DNA of 64,000 nt. Origin: DATKLX01 sp035542155 (GTDB taxonomy: Bacteria; Chloroflexota; Anaerolineae; Anaerolineales; Anaerolineaceae). The translations under genes were made by a program, and so were the position numbers. Below the pieces are notes generated by a model that was not told the origin of the DNA, made no database searches, and saw only the letters and a list, made by a program, of their open reading frames with translations. Of this stretch, positions 1 to 8,594 are shown in pieces (within the stretch, counting starts at the first letter, position 1; each line of letters opens with the position of its first letter). The DNA is taken from NCBI GenBank assembly GCA_035542155.1, contig DATKLX010000230.1, positions 25,607 through 89,606 of the forward strand, given 5' to 3'.

Positions 1-2
1 CC

Positions 3-557
3 GAGCGGATCGATATCTCGGCCCTGTTTTCGGACATCCGCGGGTTTACCGCCGCCTCCGAGCACCTCGACCCTAACCGCCTGGAGATCATGATCGACCA
101 GCACCTGGACGCCATGGCCAGGGTGGTCCTGAAGAATGAAGGCACCCTGGACAAGTTCCTTGGCGACGGAGTGATGGCCTTTTTCAACGCTCCCGTCCGC
201 CAGCCGGACCACCCCCTGCGCGCCGTCCAGACCGCCCTGGAGATGCAGCAGGCCCAGAAGACCGTCATCCAGGCCTGGCAGGAAAACGGTCTCCAGCCCC
301 TTCCGATTGGCATCGGCATCGCCACCGGGGAAGCCATGGTGGGTAACTTCGGCTCGACTGCCCACGCCGAATACTCCGCCATTGGCTCGCAAATCAATCT
401 GGCCTCGCGCCTCTGCCACGTAGCCGGCGGCGGCCAGATCCTGATCGACGAGGGAACCTACCGGGCCGTGTCCGCCCAGGTACGAACACAGTCCCTCCCG
501 CCCATGGAATTAAAAGGATTCAGCCAGCCCGTCCCCGTCTGGGAGGTATTGGGATAA
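3..557 (+). CDS. Adenylate/guanylate cyclase catalytic domain, 5'-truncated by the window
   Basis: Class III nucleotide cyclase (makes cAMP or cGMP from the NTP). The frame is already open at the window edge, so only the C-terminal ~184 residues are seen. They begin inside the catalytic core: FSDIRGFTA carries the first metal-binding Asp, FLGDGVMAFF the second, and QINLASRL supplies the Asn/Arg pair that stabilises the transition state. The protein ends right after the catalytic domain, as in cyclases with N-terminal sensor domains (GAF, CHASE or FHA); that part lies upstream of the window. Its stop is 12 bases from the stop of a convergent methyltransferase gene. ATP versus GTP specificity is not decided here. 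Confidence 0.9.
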   Translation, partial: ERIDISALFSDIRGFTAASEHLDPNRLEIMIDQHLDAMARVVLKNEGTLDKFLGDGVMAFFNAPVRQPDHPLRAVQTALEMQQAQKTVIQAWQENGLQPLPIGIGIATGEAMVGNFGSTAHAEYSAIGSQINLASRLCHVAGGGQILIDEGTYRAVSAQVRTQSLPPMELKGFSQPVPVWEVLG

Positions 558-569
558 GGATCGGATCAC

Positions 570-1376
570 TCAGCCGATCTTGTGCAGTTTCATTAATAAA
601 GTCCCCACTCGTTGGTATTTGAAACCCGGGATCTGGTCCCGGGTAAGGCGTTTATACCCGTTTTCATACCCCTCGGTAAGCACGTCGGGGTTGAAGACTA
701 CGTTCCAGATTTCCAGATCTTTGACGGACCGGAAATTCATCCCCAATGTCGCCATCACCAGCCGCGTGTAAGCCAGTGGCGTCGCGAAGCTGTAACGTCT
801 CCGCATAGTTTTGGGCGCAATGAAATAGAATTGATCAAATAACAGCCCGGCCAGGACCTTCTTCAACCCCAGGTTGGATGGGAAATTAAAATCCACCGAG
901 TGAATCATCTTTCCACCCGGTTTCAACAATAGATCCATGTGTTTCCAGACCGCTGGCGTTAAGGCATACGGCACGTGCTCAAGCGCCGAGATGCTATAAA
1001 TCACGTCAAAGTAATGGGCTGGCAAGGAGGAATTCCCCGGGTCTCCCAACCGCTCCAGCACATATTTGATGTTTGGATGGCTTTGGATATATTCATCAGG
1101 GGACCTGTCCCGCGTCCAATACGGGTCGTTGGCATCCATGCCAAAATCATCCGCGGCCCATACCTCACACCCGAATGTTTCCTGTAAGAAACAGGGAAAT
1201 GGCGAATACGAAGCGCCGACATCCAGCACTTTCTCGCCCGCTTTCCAATCGTACGAATTCAACGTCCAGGGGTAATCGAATCCCTTGAGGTTAAACTTCG
1301 TTCCGTGGACATTTTTTTGAGCATACTGATATAAACGGGAAAGATTTCCAAGTGAAACTTCCTCAACCTCATACAT
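570..1376 (-). CDS. Class I SAM-dependent methyltransferase
   Basis: 268 residues if the start is the ATG at 1376 (MYEVEEVSL), which has AGAGG about 8 bases upstream; an in-frame ATG at 1487 would add 37 residues that look non-coding. VLDVGASYSPF near residue 50 is the glycine-rich SAM-binding motif I, AADDFGMD follows as the acidic loop, and DVIYSISALEHVPYA is the typical motif IV/post-IV region of the Methyltransf_11 type. The substrate is unknown; position beside a glycan region suggests a sugar or lipid, but this is inference. Base composition is visibly less GC-rich than the glycosyltransferase genes downstream. Confidence 0.75.
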   Translation of the reverse strand: MYEVEEVSLGNLSRLYQYAQKNVHGTKFNLKGFDYPWTLNSYDWKAGEKVLDVGASYSPFPCFLQETFGCEVWAADDFGMDANDPYWTRDRSPDEYIQSHPNIKYVLERLGDPGNSSLPAHYFDVIYSISALEHVPYALTPAVWKHMDLLLKPGGKMIHSVDFNFPSNLGLKKVLAGLLFDQFYFIAPKTMRRRYSFATPLAYTRLVMATLGMNFRSVKDLEIWNVVFNPDVLTEGYENGYKRLTRDQIPGFKYQRVGTLLMKLHKIG

Positions 1377-1483
1377 GAATATTGCCTCTGATTTGATCAG
1401 TTGGATGAATTCGTTGAGTATATCACACTTACTCAGTCCTCCGAAATGGTTGGCGCAGGGACTGTGCAGGTGAGGCACTCGCC

Positions 1484-1630
1484 TCACTGGAATACGCTCT
1501 GGCAGGTTGTCAGCACTGATTTGCGTGCCTCCCGCTCGTAATTCCGAATGGCATTCACGTACCCCAGCATGCCTTCACGCCAGCCAGAGCCCTCAAATGA
1601 ATTGATCCAGTCAGAGACTGGTAAATGATA
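1484..1630 (-). pseudogene. Possible C-terminal remnant of a GT2 glycosyltransferase
   Basis: An open stretch of about 48 codons without a start reads ...SDWINSFEGSGWREGM, then GYVNAIRNYEREA, and stops at 1484. The GWR[ED]G...GY...AIRNYEREA arrangement recalls the C-terminal tails of family 2 glycosyltransferases (commonly a GWRDGxxG stretch followed by an amphipathic helix). No RBS or N-terminal domain is present. The call rests on pattern memory only; it may instead be an anonymous open stretch between two genes. Confidence 0.3.
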
Positions 1631-1636
1631 AGAAAG

Positions 1637-1660
1637 GACCCCGCGACATATCGCGGGATC
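1637..1660 (-). terminator. Hairpin, probable terminator of the small Cys-rich gene
   Basis: CCCGCGA (1640-1646) pairs with TCGCGGG (1651-1657) across a 4-base loop, with partly matching outer bases. On the minus strand the stem is followed by a moderately T-rich stretch. It lies 27 bases beyond the stop of the gene at 1687-1911. Confidence 0.5.
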
Positions 1661-1686
1661 CCAATTTTATATATATAACTTTTTCT

Positions 1687-1911
1687 TCATCCCTGGAACG
1701 GATCGTAATTCGGGTTCGTCCCCGCCCAGATGCAGGCCACTTTCGACGACTTGTTGCACTCCGCCCCCAACGAGCAGCGGTGCGCCAGAATGCGCGGCGC
1801 CTGGTCGGGCAAAAATTCCACCGGGTAGACCACTTCGGCCTCCAAACTGACCTCCGCATCGGCGCGCTCGCAGTAACAAATCTTCAAGGTTTGCCAGGTC
1901 TTTTTTGCCAT
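1687..1911 (-). CDS. Small Cys-rich protein of unknown function
   Basis: 74 residues starting MAKKTWQTLKICYC. The ATG at 1911 was chosen over a longer frame (to 1977) because GGGAGG sits 6 bases upstream. Five cysteines are visible: CYC near residue 12, then CSLGAEC and a last Cys in SSKVACIWAG near residue 62, which could bind a metal or form disulfides. There is no signal peptide and no membrane segment. I do not recognise the family. It is monocistronic, with a hairpin after the stop. Confidence 0.6.
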   Translation of the reverse strand: MAKKTWQTLKICYCERADAEVSLEAEVVYPVEFLPDQAPRILAHRCSLGAECNKSSKVACIWAGTNPNYDPFQG

Positions 1912-2077
1912 TCCAGCCTCCCGCGATTTCTGATCGCTGTTCTCTACGGTTCTGGATCCACACCAGGCTGCCCACAATCTGGTGTATAATTATCTGATTT
2001 GTTGTAAATATAACCTTCCCAGGTCCATTTTTCCAGTGTCAGGCGTCATCTTCCCACCTGACAAATGACGGGTCTTG

Positions 2078-3484
2078 TCAATTCCTCTCCAGCCGGTAGA
2101 TTCCGCCGCTGTAATCCACCAGGTAAACCTCCCCGGCCTCATCCTCCCCAAACGAGGTGATCGAGAAGTCGCTGTCGTAGAGCATCTGGTTCGACCACTG
2201 GTCCCCTTTGCGCAGCAATCCCCAGATCTTCCCCGAGCAGTAATCACCGTAGAGATATACTCCCTGCCATTCGGGCAGCGCCGCTCCGCGGTAGACAAAC
2301 CCGCCCGTGACCGAGCAGCCGCCATCGGCGTGGCTGTACTCTGCCACCGGGTCGACCAGGTTGGCGCTCGCGGGAGGCGCTCCTTTAAACCGGTGCTTTC
2401 CTTCGCGGAAGGCCCAGCCGAAATTCGTCCCCGCCCCGCTCCCCGCCGGGAGAAAATCGACCTCCTCCCACAGGTCCTGGCCCACGTCGGCGATGTACAG
2501 ATCCCCCGTCTTGCGGTCAAAGGAGAACCGCCACGGGTTGCGCAGCCCGTACGCCCAGACCTCCGCCTTCCCCCCGCCCGAAACAAACGGGTTGCCCGGC
2601 GGGATCGCGTACGGGTCTCCTTTCGAAACGTCGATGCGCAGGATCTTCCCCAACCAGGTATTCGTGTTCTGCCCGTTCCCGTGTGGATCTCCCGCGCTGC
2701 CGCCATCCCCCAGCCCCAGGTACAGCATCCCGTCCGGGCCGAAGGTCACCTCGCCGCCATTGTGGTTAGGAAACGGCTGGGCCTGGCGCAGGAGGACTTT
2801 CTCGCTCCCTGGGTCCGCCCGGTTTGGGTCGCCGGTTACCTGGAAGCGCGAGATGGACGTATCTCCATTCTGGTCGGTATAGTTGACGTAAAAATAGCCG
2901 TTGTGTGTATACTGCGGATCGAACGCCAGCCCCAGCAGGCCCTGCTCGCTTCCGCCGCTGCCCACCCGGTCGGTGTTATCCAGGAACGGGTCCGGAAGCA
3001 GTTGGCCGCCCTGGATGATCCGGATCCGCCCCGGCTTTTCGAGCACGAACAATCTCCCCGAGCCGTCTCTGGCGGTCGCCAACCCGATCGGACTGTCCAG
3101 TCCCCCGGCAACCTGCTTCCATCCGAACCCATTCGGGTCGGGCAGCGCCTTGGCGTCGGCGAGTGTGGACAATTGGGTGGGAACCGGCGCCTCCGTCGAG
3201 GCCGTGGAGGGCGCAGCCGTGGGTTCAGCGGTTGGAACCGCCCCCGTAGCGCCCGGCTGGAAAGGGGTCGGGTTGGTTCCCCCGCCGGTTTCCTGAGCGG
3301 TTTGCGGGATCCCCGGGGTGGGCAGGCTTGTTTCCGCCCTTGGTGTCGGACCGCCCGCACTCCCACTGCAGGCTGCCAGCAGCAGGCCGAGCAGGGCGGC
3401 GGCAGTCAGGATCCGCAGGCCAGGCATGGATTTCGGAGAAGGTTTTGGCCGGGGTTCGGGGATTTTCACTCCCTCAGCGAACAC
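2078..3484 (-). CDS. PQQ-dependent sugar dehydrogenase-like lipoprotein (GSDH family)
   Basis: Beta-propeller protein of the glucose/sorbosone dehydrogenase family, which oxidises aldoses with PQQ in the periplasm or at the cell surface. A lipoprotein signal (LTAAALLGLLLAACSG, lipobox LAAC) is followed by a Pro/Thr/Ala-rich linker to about residue 110, then GLDSPIGLA, EQGLLGLAFDP, FPNHNGGEVTFGPDG, LGLGDGGS, GLRNPWRFSFD and ADVGQDLWEEVD, the usual GSDH landmarks. The GTG at 3484 has GAGGA five bases upstream and overlaps the stop of the DUF1232 gene, suggesting translational coupling; an ATG at 3427 gives a shorter, more typical signal peptide but has no clear RBS. The exact substrate is unknown. 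Confidence 0.85.
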   Translation of the reverse strand: MFAEGVKIPEPRPKPSPKSMPGLRILTAAALLGLLLAACSGSAGGPTPRAETSLPTPGIPQTAQETGGGTNPTPFQPGATGAVPTAEPTAAPSTASTEAPVPTQLSTLADAKALPDPNGFGWKQVAGGLDSPIGLATARDGSGRLFVLEKPGRIRIIQGGQLLPDPFLDNTDRVGSGGSEQGLLGLAFDPQYTHNGYFYVNYTDQNGDTSISRFQVTGDPNRADPGSEKVLLRQAQPFPNHNGGEVTFGPDGMLYLGLGDGGSAGDPHGNGQNTNTWLGKILRIDVSKGDPYAIPPGNPFVSGGGKAEVWAYGLRNPWRFSFDRKTGDLYIADVGQDLWEEVDFLPAGSGAGTNFGWAFREGKHRFKGAPPASANLVDPVAEYSHADGGCSVTGGFVYRGAALPEWQGVYLYGDYCSGKIWGLLRKGDQWSNQMLYDSDFSITSFGEDEAGEVYLVDYSGGIYRLERN

Positions 3485-3872
3485 GGTGTTCCTCGGGCGG
3501 CTCGCCATGTTGGCCAGGCCGCGGGCCAACTTCGCGGAATTCCGCGTCGACGGTGTTCTCGTCATCCGCGACGTTTTTCCAGCGGGGAGGCGCCGCCCGG
3601 CGCAGATCGTCCAGATGCTCCTGGACGACTGCCTGCGGGCATAGCTCCACGAATATCGATGTCCCCAGCCAAATCACCGCCGCGTCGTCGATGGGTCCCG
3701 GGATGAGATCCGGGAAGAACAGGTAAACCAGAGTCGCCAGCGGCAATAGCTTCAAAAACGGACTGACCCGGGAATCCCCCATTAACCGCAGGATCAGCCT
3801 GACCCGCAGGGACAGATCGTTGAAAAAGCCCCCGCTCTCCGGCTTAATACTGCGCGGTGCATTTGAAGACAT
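3474..3872 (-). CDS. DUF1232 (YkvA-like) small membrane protein
   Basis: 132 residues. FLKLLPLATLVYLFFPDLIPGPIDDAAVI near residues 40-68 matches the DUF1232 signature, a hydrophobic hairpin around DLIP...DD. The C-terminal ~50 residues (DLRRAAPPRWKN onward) are charged and low in structure. The function of the family is unknown. It overlaps the downstream dehydrogenase gene, so the two are probably co-transcribed. Confidence 0.7.
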   Translation of the reverse strand: MSSNAPRSIKPESGGFFNDLSLRVRLILRLMGDSRVSPFLKLLPLATLVYLFFPDLIPGPIDDAAVIWLGTSIFVELCPQAVVQEHLDDLRRAAPPRWKNVADDENTVDAEFREVGPRPGQHGEPPEEHRVR

Positions 3873-3935
3873 AGCAAATTACCTCCATGACTTACTCTAG
3901 GATTATAAACAAGACTGGAGGGAATTGCGAATCGA

Positions 3936-4925
3936 CTATCGCCAATACACTCTGCCCTCTTCCACCACCAGTTGCCGCCCACGGTGCTGCACCTTCCGCC
4001 GTGCGCTCCGCCAAGCCAGGAAGAGCTGCGATACCCCCAGTGCGCCGCCCAGCGCCTGCACAACCTTGAACCATACCCGCAGCGTCTGCGCCGGGGAGAG
4101 TCCAAATGCTTTGCAGAAATACCACAGCGCCTCGCCAGGCTGGCCGGCGTCGATCAGGCGCCGTCCGTGGAAGATATTCAGCCCGGCCAGGATCTCGCGC
4201 CGGTGCGCTCGAAACGTGCTGGCAAATGGCTCCTCGTTGGCCAGGTTGCCCACGAACTTGAACGCCTCCGGCCCGTAAAAAGCCGCCCTGGAGATGGTCT
4301 TTGCGTCCTTATGCGTCCGCTCCACCGCCCAGAATTCGCCCACGTGGACGAGGGGATAATACCCCGCCAGGCGGATCCACAGGTCGTGATCCAGGGTCAG
4401 GTCGTAATCCTTTTCCATCGGCAGGTACCCCGCTTTTTGCAGGGCTTCGTGGCGCATGAAGACCGTCGGCTGGAGGAGAACGTGAAACCCCATCAAATCC
4501 TCCAGACGGTAGGGCGGATAACAGTGCCAGTCGAGCAGATACCCGTCCGCGTCCACCATCACCCCGTCGGCATAGACCATCCCCGCCTCAGGATGCGCCT
4601 GAAGCGCCGCCGCTGCGTGGCTGACCACGTCCGGGCGGTAATACAGGTCGTCCGAGTTGATCCACGCCACGATCTCTCCCGTCGCCTTCTTGAACCCCTT
4701 GTTGATCGCCTCCGCCTGCCCGTGGTCCGGCTCGGAGACGTAATAGCTCAGCCGCGAAGCGTATTTTTCGATCACCGCCTGGCTGCCATCCTTCGAGTTC
4801 CCGTCGATGACGATATATTCGATCCGCGGGTAGTCCTGCATCAGGACCGTCCGCAGGGTCTGCTCGACGAAGCGAGCCTGGTTATACGACGGGGTGATAA
4901 TCGAGACAAGCGGGTTCTTTTCCAT
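3936..4925 (-). CDS. Family 2 glycosyltransferase
   Basis: 329 residues. The GT-A fold is clear: [18 protein letters not shown] at the N-terminus, [32 protein letters not shown], and the nucleotide-sugar/metal motif NSDD at residues 90-93. [10 protein letters not shown] near residue 195 fits the catalytic-base region. There are no membrane segments, so it should act in the cytoplasm on a nucleotide sugar. It is the last gene of the leftward operon that starts near 9570. Donor and acceptor are unknown. Confidence 0.85.
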   Translation of the reverse strand: MEKNPLVSIITPSYNQARFVEQTLRTVLMQDYPRIEYIVIDGNSKDGSQAVIEKYASRLSYYVSEPDHGQAEAINKGFKKATGEIVAWINSDDLYYRPDVVSHAAAALQAHPEAGMVYADGVMVDADGYLLDWHCYPPYRLEDLMGFHVLLQPTVFMRHEALQKAGYLPMEKDYDLTLDHDLWIRLAGYYPLVHVGEFWAVERTHKDAKTISRAAFYGPEAFKFVGNLANEEPFASTFRAHRREILAGLNIFHGRRLIDAGQPGEALWYFCKAFGLSPAQTLRVWFKVVQALGGALGVSQLFLAWRSARRKVQHRGRQLVVEEGRVYWR

Positions 4926-5001
4926 AAAAATATCGTTCCTTTTTTTCTCTGAGCTCTCCGTGATCTCTGTGGTGAAAGCTTTGAACCCAGGTCCTATATG
5001 C

Positions 5002-6993
5002 TCATCGGATCAACGGCATCAGCTCCCGCAACACGAACAGCTTCAGGTCCAGGCGGCTTTCAGCAAGCGCAAAACCGGGCAGCGTCTGTGGATCGAAATC
5101 GGGATCGTTCACAAAAACCGCGCAGGGATGGAACTCTTTCGTCCCCACCCCCAGTCGCGTACCCTCTTCCGCCAGTGGATGGAACGGATCCAGGTGGGCA
5201 ATGCGCCGTTCTGTTCCCGACGGGGCAAGCAGCGCCCAGAGGGGGTACTCGTTTTCTCCCGAGGCAATCACCAGACCGAGCCGGTCGCAGCGGGTGACCC
5301 TGACCCAGCGCGCCAGCTCCGTGTAGCCAGTCTTCAGTTCGGGCGAGTTGATGAACAGCAAATCCTGGCGGGAGGAGTCGAGGACGCTAAAATATCTGCC
5401 GTTGACCTTGACCAGAGGCCGCGCGGTGTTGGCAAGCAGAGGCGCCAGGCTGGTCAGCACCAGCGCCCCGATCAGAATAGCCCGTATCCCCCGATAGGGT
5501 ATCTTGCTTACGAAAACGCCAAAGAGCGGCGCAGCCGCCCCAAAAAAGGGCAGCAGCAGCCGCCCGCCCCAGGGCTGCCATTTATACAACCCGCTGAACA
5601 GGAGCAGCGTGACAAAAACCAGGCCGCTGTAGAGCAGGGCCTCGCCGCAGATCGATTCAAATGCACCTTTCCGGAAGCGCCACACCGCCCATATCACCGC
5701 GCTGGCCAGCCAGAGGCCGAGGATCATCCACATGTGCAGCGGGTTGATCCCGTAATCCTCGCTGGTGATCGTAAAATGGACCGAAAAATCGCGCAGACTC
5801 GTGCGCGGGTCGTTCAAATCCTGGCCCATTTGCGTGTGAATCCAACCGATCGTGTCCAGAACCGGCCGGTTCAGCGCCTCGAATGGGGTGACCATCTCCA
5901 TCCCTGCGTTGCGGGTCAAATTCGATACCACCCCCGTCGGGGTCAGTTCCTGGTTGGCCAGGTATCCAACCGAGCCTGGATCTCCCAGCGGCGAGCCGTA
6001 CGCGCTGATGTTGCGCGACCAGATTCCCGCGTTCAGCAGGCACACGATCAACCCGCTCCCCAGCGCGGCGGCCGCCGCCTGCTTCAGGCCCACCTTGCGG
6101 ACCGAAGAGATGAACAGCCAGGTGAAAAAAGGAATGGCGTACGCGTAGAATGTTCCCTTGGCCAGCGCCCCCAGGCCGGCTGCCAGTCCGAACACGATCC
6201 ATTCATACCGCGTCAGCGGACGTTGGACCCCTACCAGGACCCAGTAGATACACGCCAGCGCCCACAGGGCGGTGGTCAGATCGTTTTGCGTGCTGGTCGC
6301 CTGGATGATCGCCATGGGAAGAGTCAGGCAAAAAAAAACGGCCAGCCAGCGCCCTTCCCTGCCTGCCCCCAACCGCTCTGCGATCAGGCTGACCGCCGCC
6401 AGGCAACTGAAGAAACTGGCCCACTGCACGAACGGCGCGAAACGATCGCTCCCCGCCAGGATCACCAGGTGCAGGATCGCGTATTCCACACCGGGAGGAT
6501 TCCAGAGCTGGCGCAGCTCAACGGTCGGGTAATGGGCCACACTCTGGTTCTGGATCCAGTTCATCACCCGGCTCATGTGGTAGGTCAGCGAGTCGTTGGT
6601 GTTGGGCGGCGAGAGGAAGGCGATGACCGCCAGGAGAGCTGCGAACACGCCCACCAGGAAAACGCCTCCCCACTCCAGGCCCGCGCTGTCCTTCAGTCGC
6701 CGCTGCCATGCCGCGCGGACTTTCTGGACCGCGCTGGAAAAGAGCCCGCCGCGGATCCCCAGCCCGGCGAGGATCCCCAGCGCCAGGGCCCAGCACCCCA
6801 CGATTCCCCAGAAGGTGATGGCGTGCAGCCAGCCCAGGAGCTCCGTGCTCAATGCAAGATAAGCATACCCCAGGACCAGGCTTTCGAGGAAGGCCTCGCG
6901 CCCGCGCAGAACCCCTGGCTGGTCTGGATCTCTATAGCCAATCAGGAGGAGGAAAACACCCAGGAATGCGACGGCGGGGAGAATGACCAGCAT
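5002..6993 (-). CDS. Polytopic GT-C type membrane glycosyltransferase (PMT/ArnT-like)
   Basis: About 663 residues with at least ten hydrophobic segments. The early loop [15 protein letters not shown] contains the acidic Asp expected just after the first extracytoplasmic loop of GT-C enzymes, and the [12 protein letters not shown] segment resembles later PMT motifs. Such enzymes transfer a sugar from a polyprenyl-phosphate carrier on the outer face of the membrane. The ATG at 6993 follows the stop of the upstream gene within a few bases; a TTG at 7002 is an alternative. The C-terminal ~150 residues are a soluble domain. Confidence 0.75.
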   Translation of the reverse strand: MLVILPAVAFLGVFLLLIGYRDPDQPGVLRGREAFLESLVLGYAYLALSTELLGWLHAITFWGIVGCWALALGILAGLGIRGGLFSSAVQKVRAAWQRRLKDSAGLEWGGVFLVGVFAALLAVIAFLSPPNTNDSLTYHMSRVMNWIQNQSVAHYPTVELRQLWNPPGVEYAILHLVILAGSDRFAPFVQWASFFSCLAAVSLIAERLGAGREGRWLAVFFCLTLPMAIIQATSTQNDLTTALWALACIYWVLVGVQRPLTRYEWIVFGLAAGLGALAKGTFYAYAIPFFTWLFISSVRKVGLKQAAAAALGSGLIVCLLNAGIWSRNISAYGSPLGDPGSVGYLANQELTPTGVVSNLTRNAGMEMVTPFEALNRPVLDTIGWIHTQMGQDLNDPRTSLRDFSVHFTITSEDYGINPLHMWMILGLWLASAVIWAVWRFRKGAFESICGEALLYSGLVFVTLLLFSGLYKWQPWGGRLLLPFFGAAAPLFGVFVSKIPYRGIRAILIGALVLTSLAPLLANTARPLVKVNGRYFSVLDSSRQDLLFINSPELKTGYTELARWVRVTRCDRLGLVIASGENEYPLWALLAPSGTERRIAHLDPFHPLAEEGTRLGVGTKEFHPCAVFVNDPDFDPQTLPGFALAESRLDLKLFVLRELMPLIR

Positions 6994-6994
6994 C

Positions 6995-7810
6995 TCAATC
7001 AAAGAGGGTGCGGTAATCGACCTTGGGGAAAATAGTCAGCTTTCCATCCACAGTGGCGTCGAGGACTTCCCGGCCGGCCCGCGTATATGCTTCCTGCGCC
7101 AGGCGGTAGGCTCGCTCGGAGCCCTCCAGGTCCGGCAGTTGCCAGCGAAAACCCTTGCCAAAGTAATTGGGGGCAAAATGGTTCGGGTCGTCTCCCAGGG
7201 AGACGACCGTGGCGTTCGCCAGACCCTGGGTAGTGAAGTTGTGATCGACGCCAATCAGGATCGCCTGGCTGAACCCCATGCTAAAAGCGATCTGCAGCGC
7301 GGTGTAGGTGACCGTGAACCCCTCGAACAGCCGGCCGGTCAGGTTCCCGCTGAAATTTTCGGGGCCGGTGAAATCCGTGTCGAGAAACAGCGTGTTCGCG
7401 TCGCCGGCGAACCAGCGCCGCGCCCGCCAGGTCACGAACCTGGTCGACGGCGTGGCGCTCATTTCCGCAGCGCACTGCTCCAGCACCAGGTCGTTGGTCG
7501 AGACCAGGTAGGTCGTCGCGAACCCCAGCTTGGGGAACGCCAGGTAGATCCGGTTCAACCCGAAGGTGATCTCATTCTTCAGTGGGCTGAGGTCCATCTT
7601 GTTCAGGCTTGGCCCGTTGCCGATGATGAAGCACCGCCCGCCCTGGATCGAATCCTGGTACGCGGCCAGGCGTTCCTTATTCGCGGCCCACTGGCCTTGA
7701 GAGACCTGCGCCCACCGGTGCCGTCCCCGGTTATACCACCACCAGTACGAGTTAGAGATGATCGCCCAGATTGGTTTAGGTGTAATGCGCTTGAAGGTCT
7801 GCCGGTTCAT
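6995..7810 (-). CDS. DUF115/MptE-like protein, possible glycosyltransferase
   Basis: 271 residues. GGRCFIIGNGPSLNKMDL (GNGPS at 64-68) followed by ITFGLNRIYL and ILIGVDHNF is the pattern of the 6-hydroxymethylpterin diphosphokinase MptE-like/DUF115 family. The same domain forms the core of Maf proteins that attach nonulosonic acids to flagellin. Here it sits in a glycan operon beside NeuB/NeuA genes, so a role in sugar transfer is more likely than pterin synthesis; that is inference. Short charged N-terminus, no signal peptide. Confidence 0.65.
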   Translation of the reverse strand: MNRQTFKRITPKPIWAIISNSYWWWYNRGRHRWAQVSQGQWAANKERLAAYQDSIQGGRCFIIGNGPSLNKMDLSPLKNEITFGLNRIYLAFPKLGFATTYLVSTNDLVLEQCAAEMSATPSTRFVTWRARRWFAGDANTLFLDTDFTGPENFSGNLTGRLFEGFTVTYTALQIAFSMGFSQAILIGVDHNFTTQGLANATVVSLGDDPNHFAPNYFGKGFRWQLPDLEGSERAYRLAQEAYTRAGREVLDATVDGKLTIFPKVDYRTLFD

Positions 7811-7826
7811 GAAGCGTTTTCCCTGC

Positions 7827-8594
7827 CTATTCCGTACTCAGGCGCGCCGTCGCGCCCCCATCGACGATCAACGCCTGTCCGGTCATGAACGATGACTGTC
7901 TGTTGTCCGCCAGGAAGTAGATGCAGTGGGCGATCTCCTCCGGCTTGCCCACCCGACCGTTGACCGTCTTGCGCGCCAGGTTGTCCAGCCGGTCGGTGAT
8001 CGATCCCCCCGCGTGCAGCCCGCGGCTCATCCCCGAGCGCAGCATCGGCGTGTCCACCGCACCAGGCAGCACCGCGTTGACCCGGATGTTGCTCGGCGCG
8101 AACTCGATCGCCAGGGCGCGAGTCAGCGCCAGCAGCCCGCCCTTGCTCGCCGCGTACGCAGCGATGTTGACCGAGGTCGCCACCGCGTGGACCGAAGAAA
8201 CGTTGACGATCGCCCCGCCTCCTGCGGCATTGAGCAGCGGGAATGCCAGCCTGGAGCCGACGAAAACCGAGCGCAGGTTGGACGCCATCGTCATATCCCA
8301 CTCTTCGATCGAAGTCTCCAGCACCGGCTTGGAGACCTGGATCGCGGCATTGTTCACCACCGCGTGCAGGCGGTTCGTAAAGGCCCGGGTCTGCTCGAAG
8401 ATCAAGTCAATGTCGTCCGGGTTGGAGATATCCGCGCGGACGAATTTCCCCGTCGCGGGGAAATCCTCCCCAAATTCCGCGCGATCCACCCCAATAACAC
8501 GCCAGCCGGATTCGGTAAACAGGTGCACGGTCGCGCGGCCGATGCCGCCGGCCGCGCCGGTAATCAATAAATAACGGATAGTTTTATCGTCCAT
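7827..8594 (-). CDS. Short-chain dehydrogenase/reductase
   Basis: 255 residues, classic SDR length. The nucleotide-binding motif TGAAGGIGRA lies near residue 12, NNAA in the middle (VVNNAAIQVSK), a catalytic Ser in VNVSSVHAV, and YAASKGG near residue 155 provides the Tyr/Lys pair. The C-terminus GQALIVDGG is typical. It overlaps the upstream dehydrogenase gene by 11 bases, so the two are likely coupled. The substrate is probably a sugar or keto-acid intermediate; not determinable here. Confidence 0.85.
   Translation of the reverse strand: MDDKTIRYLLITGAAGGIGRATVHLFTESGWRVIGVDRAEFGEDFPATGKFVRADISNPDDIDLIFEQTRAFTNRLHAVVNNAAIQVSKPVLETSIEEWDMTMASNLRSVFVGSRLAFPLLNAAGGGAIVNVSSVHAVATSVNIAAYAASKGGLLALTRALAIEFAPSNIRVNAVLPGAVDTPMLRSGMSRGLHAGGSITDRLDNLARKTVNGRVGKPEEIAHCIYFLADNRQSSFMTGQALIVDGGATARLSTE

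Noticed and set aside
2075..3706. A plus-strand open frame of more than 500 codons opposite the sugar dehydrogenase gene
   Set aside because: Its residues are Arg/Pro/Gly-rich and match no motif; the minus-strand frame has a full GSDH propeller. High GC content removes stop codons from the antisense frame.
4926..5001. CTCTGAGCTCTCCGTGATCTC-like stretch as a promoter or gene
   Set aside because: Similar CTCTG/TTCTC low-complexity text recurs at about 43550, 52820, 58930 and 62270; it looks like a degenerate repeat, with no promoter boxes.
4894..7035. A plus-strand open frame of over 700 codons opposite the GT-C gene
   Set aside because: Low-complexity Arg/Gln/Pro composition, no RBS, exactly antisense to a membrane protein whose hydrophobic codons give this composition in reverse.
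6995..7810. DUF115 protein called as pterin pyrophosphokinase (MptE)
   Set aside because: The family name derives from archaeal enzymes; no folate or methanopterin genes are near, and the context is glycan synthesis.
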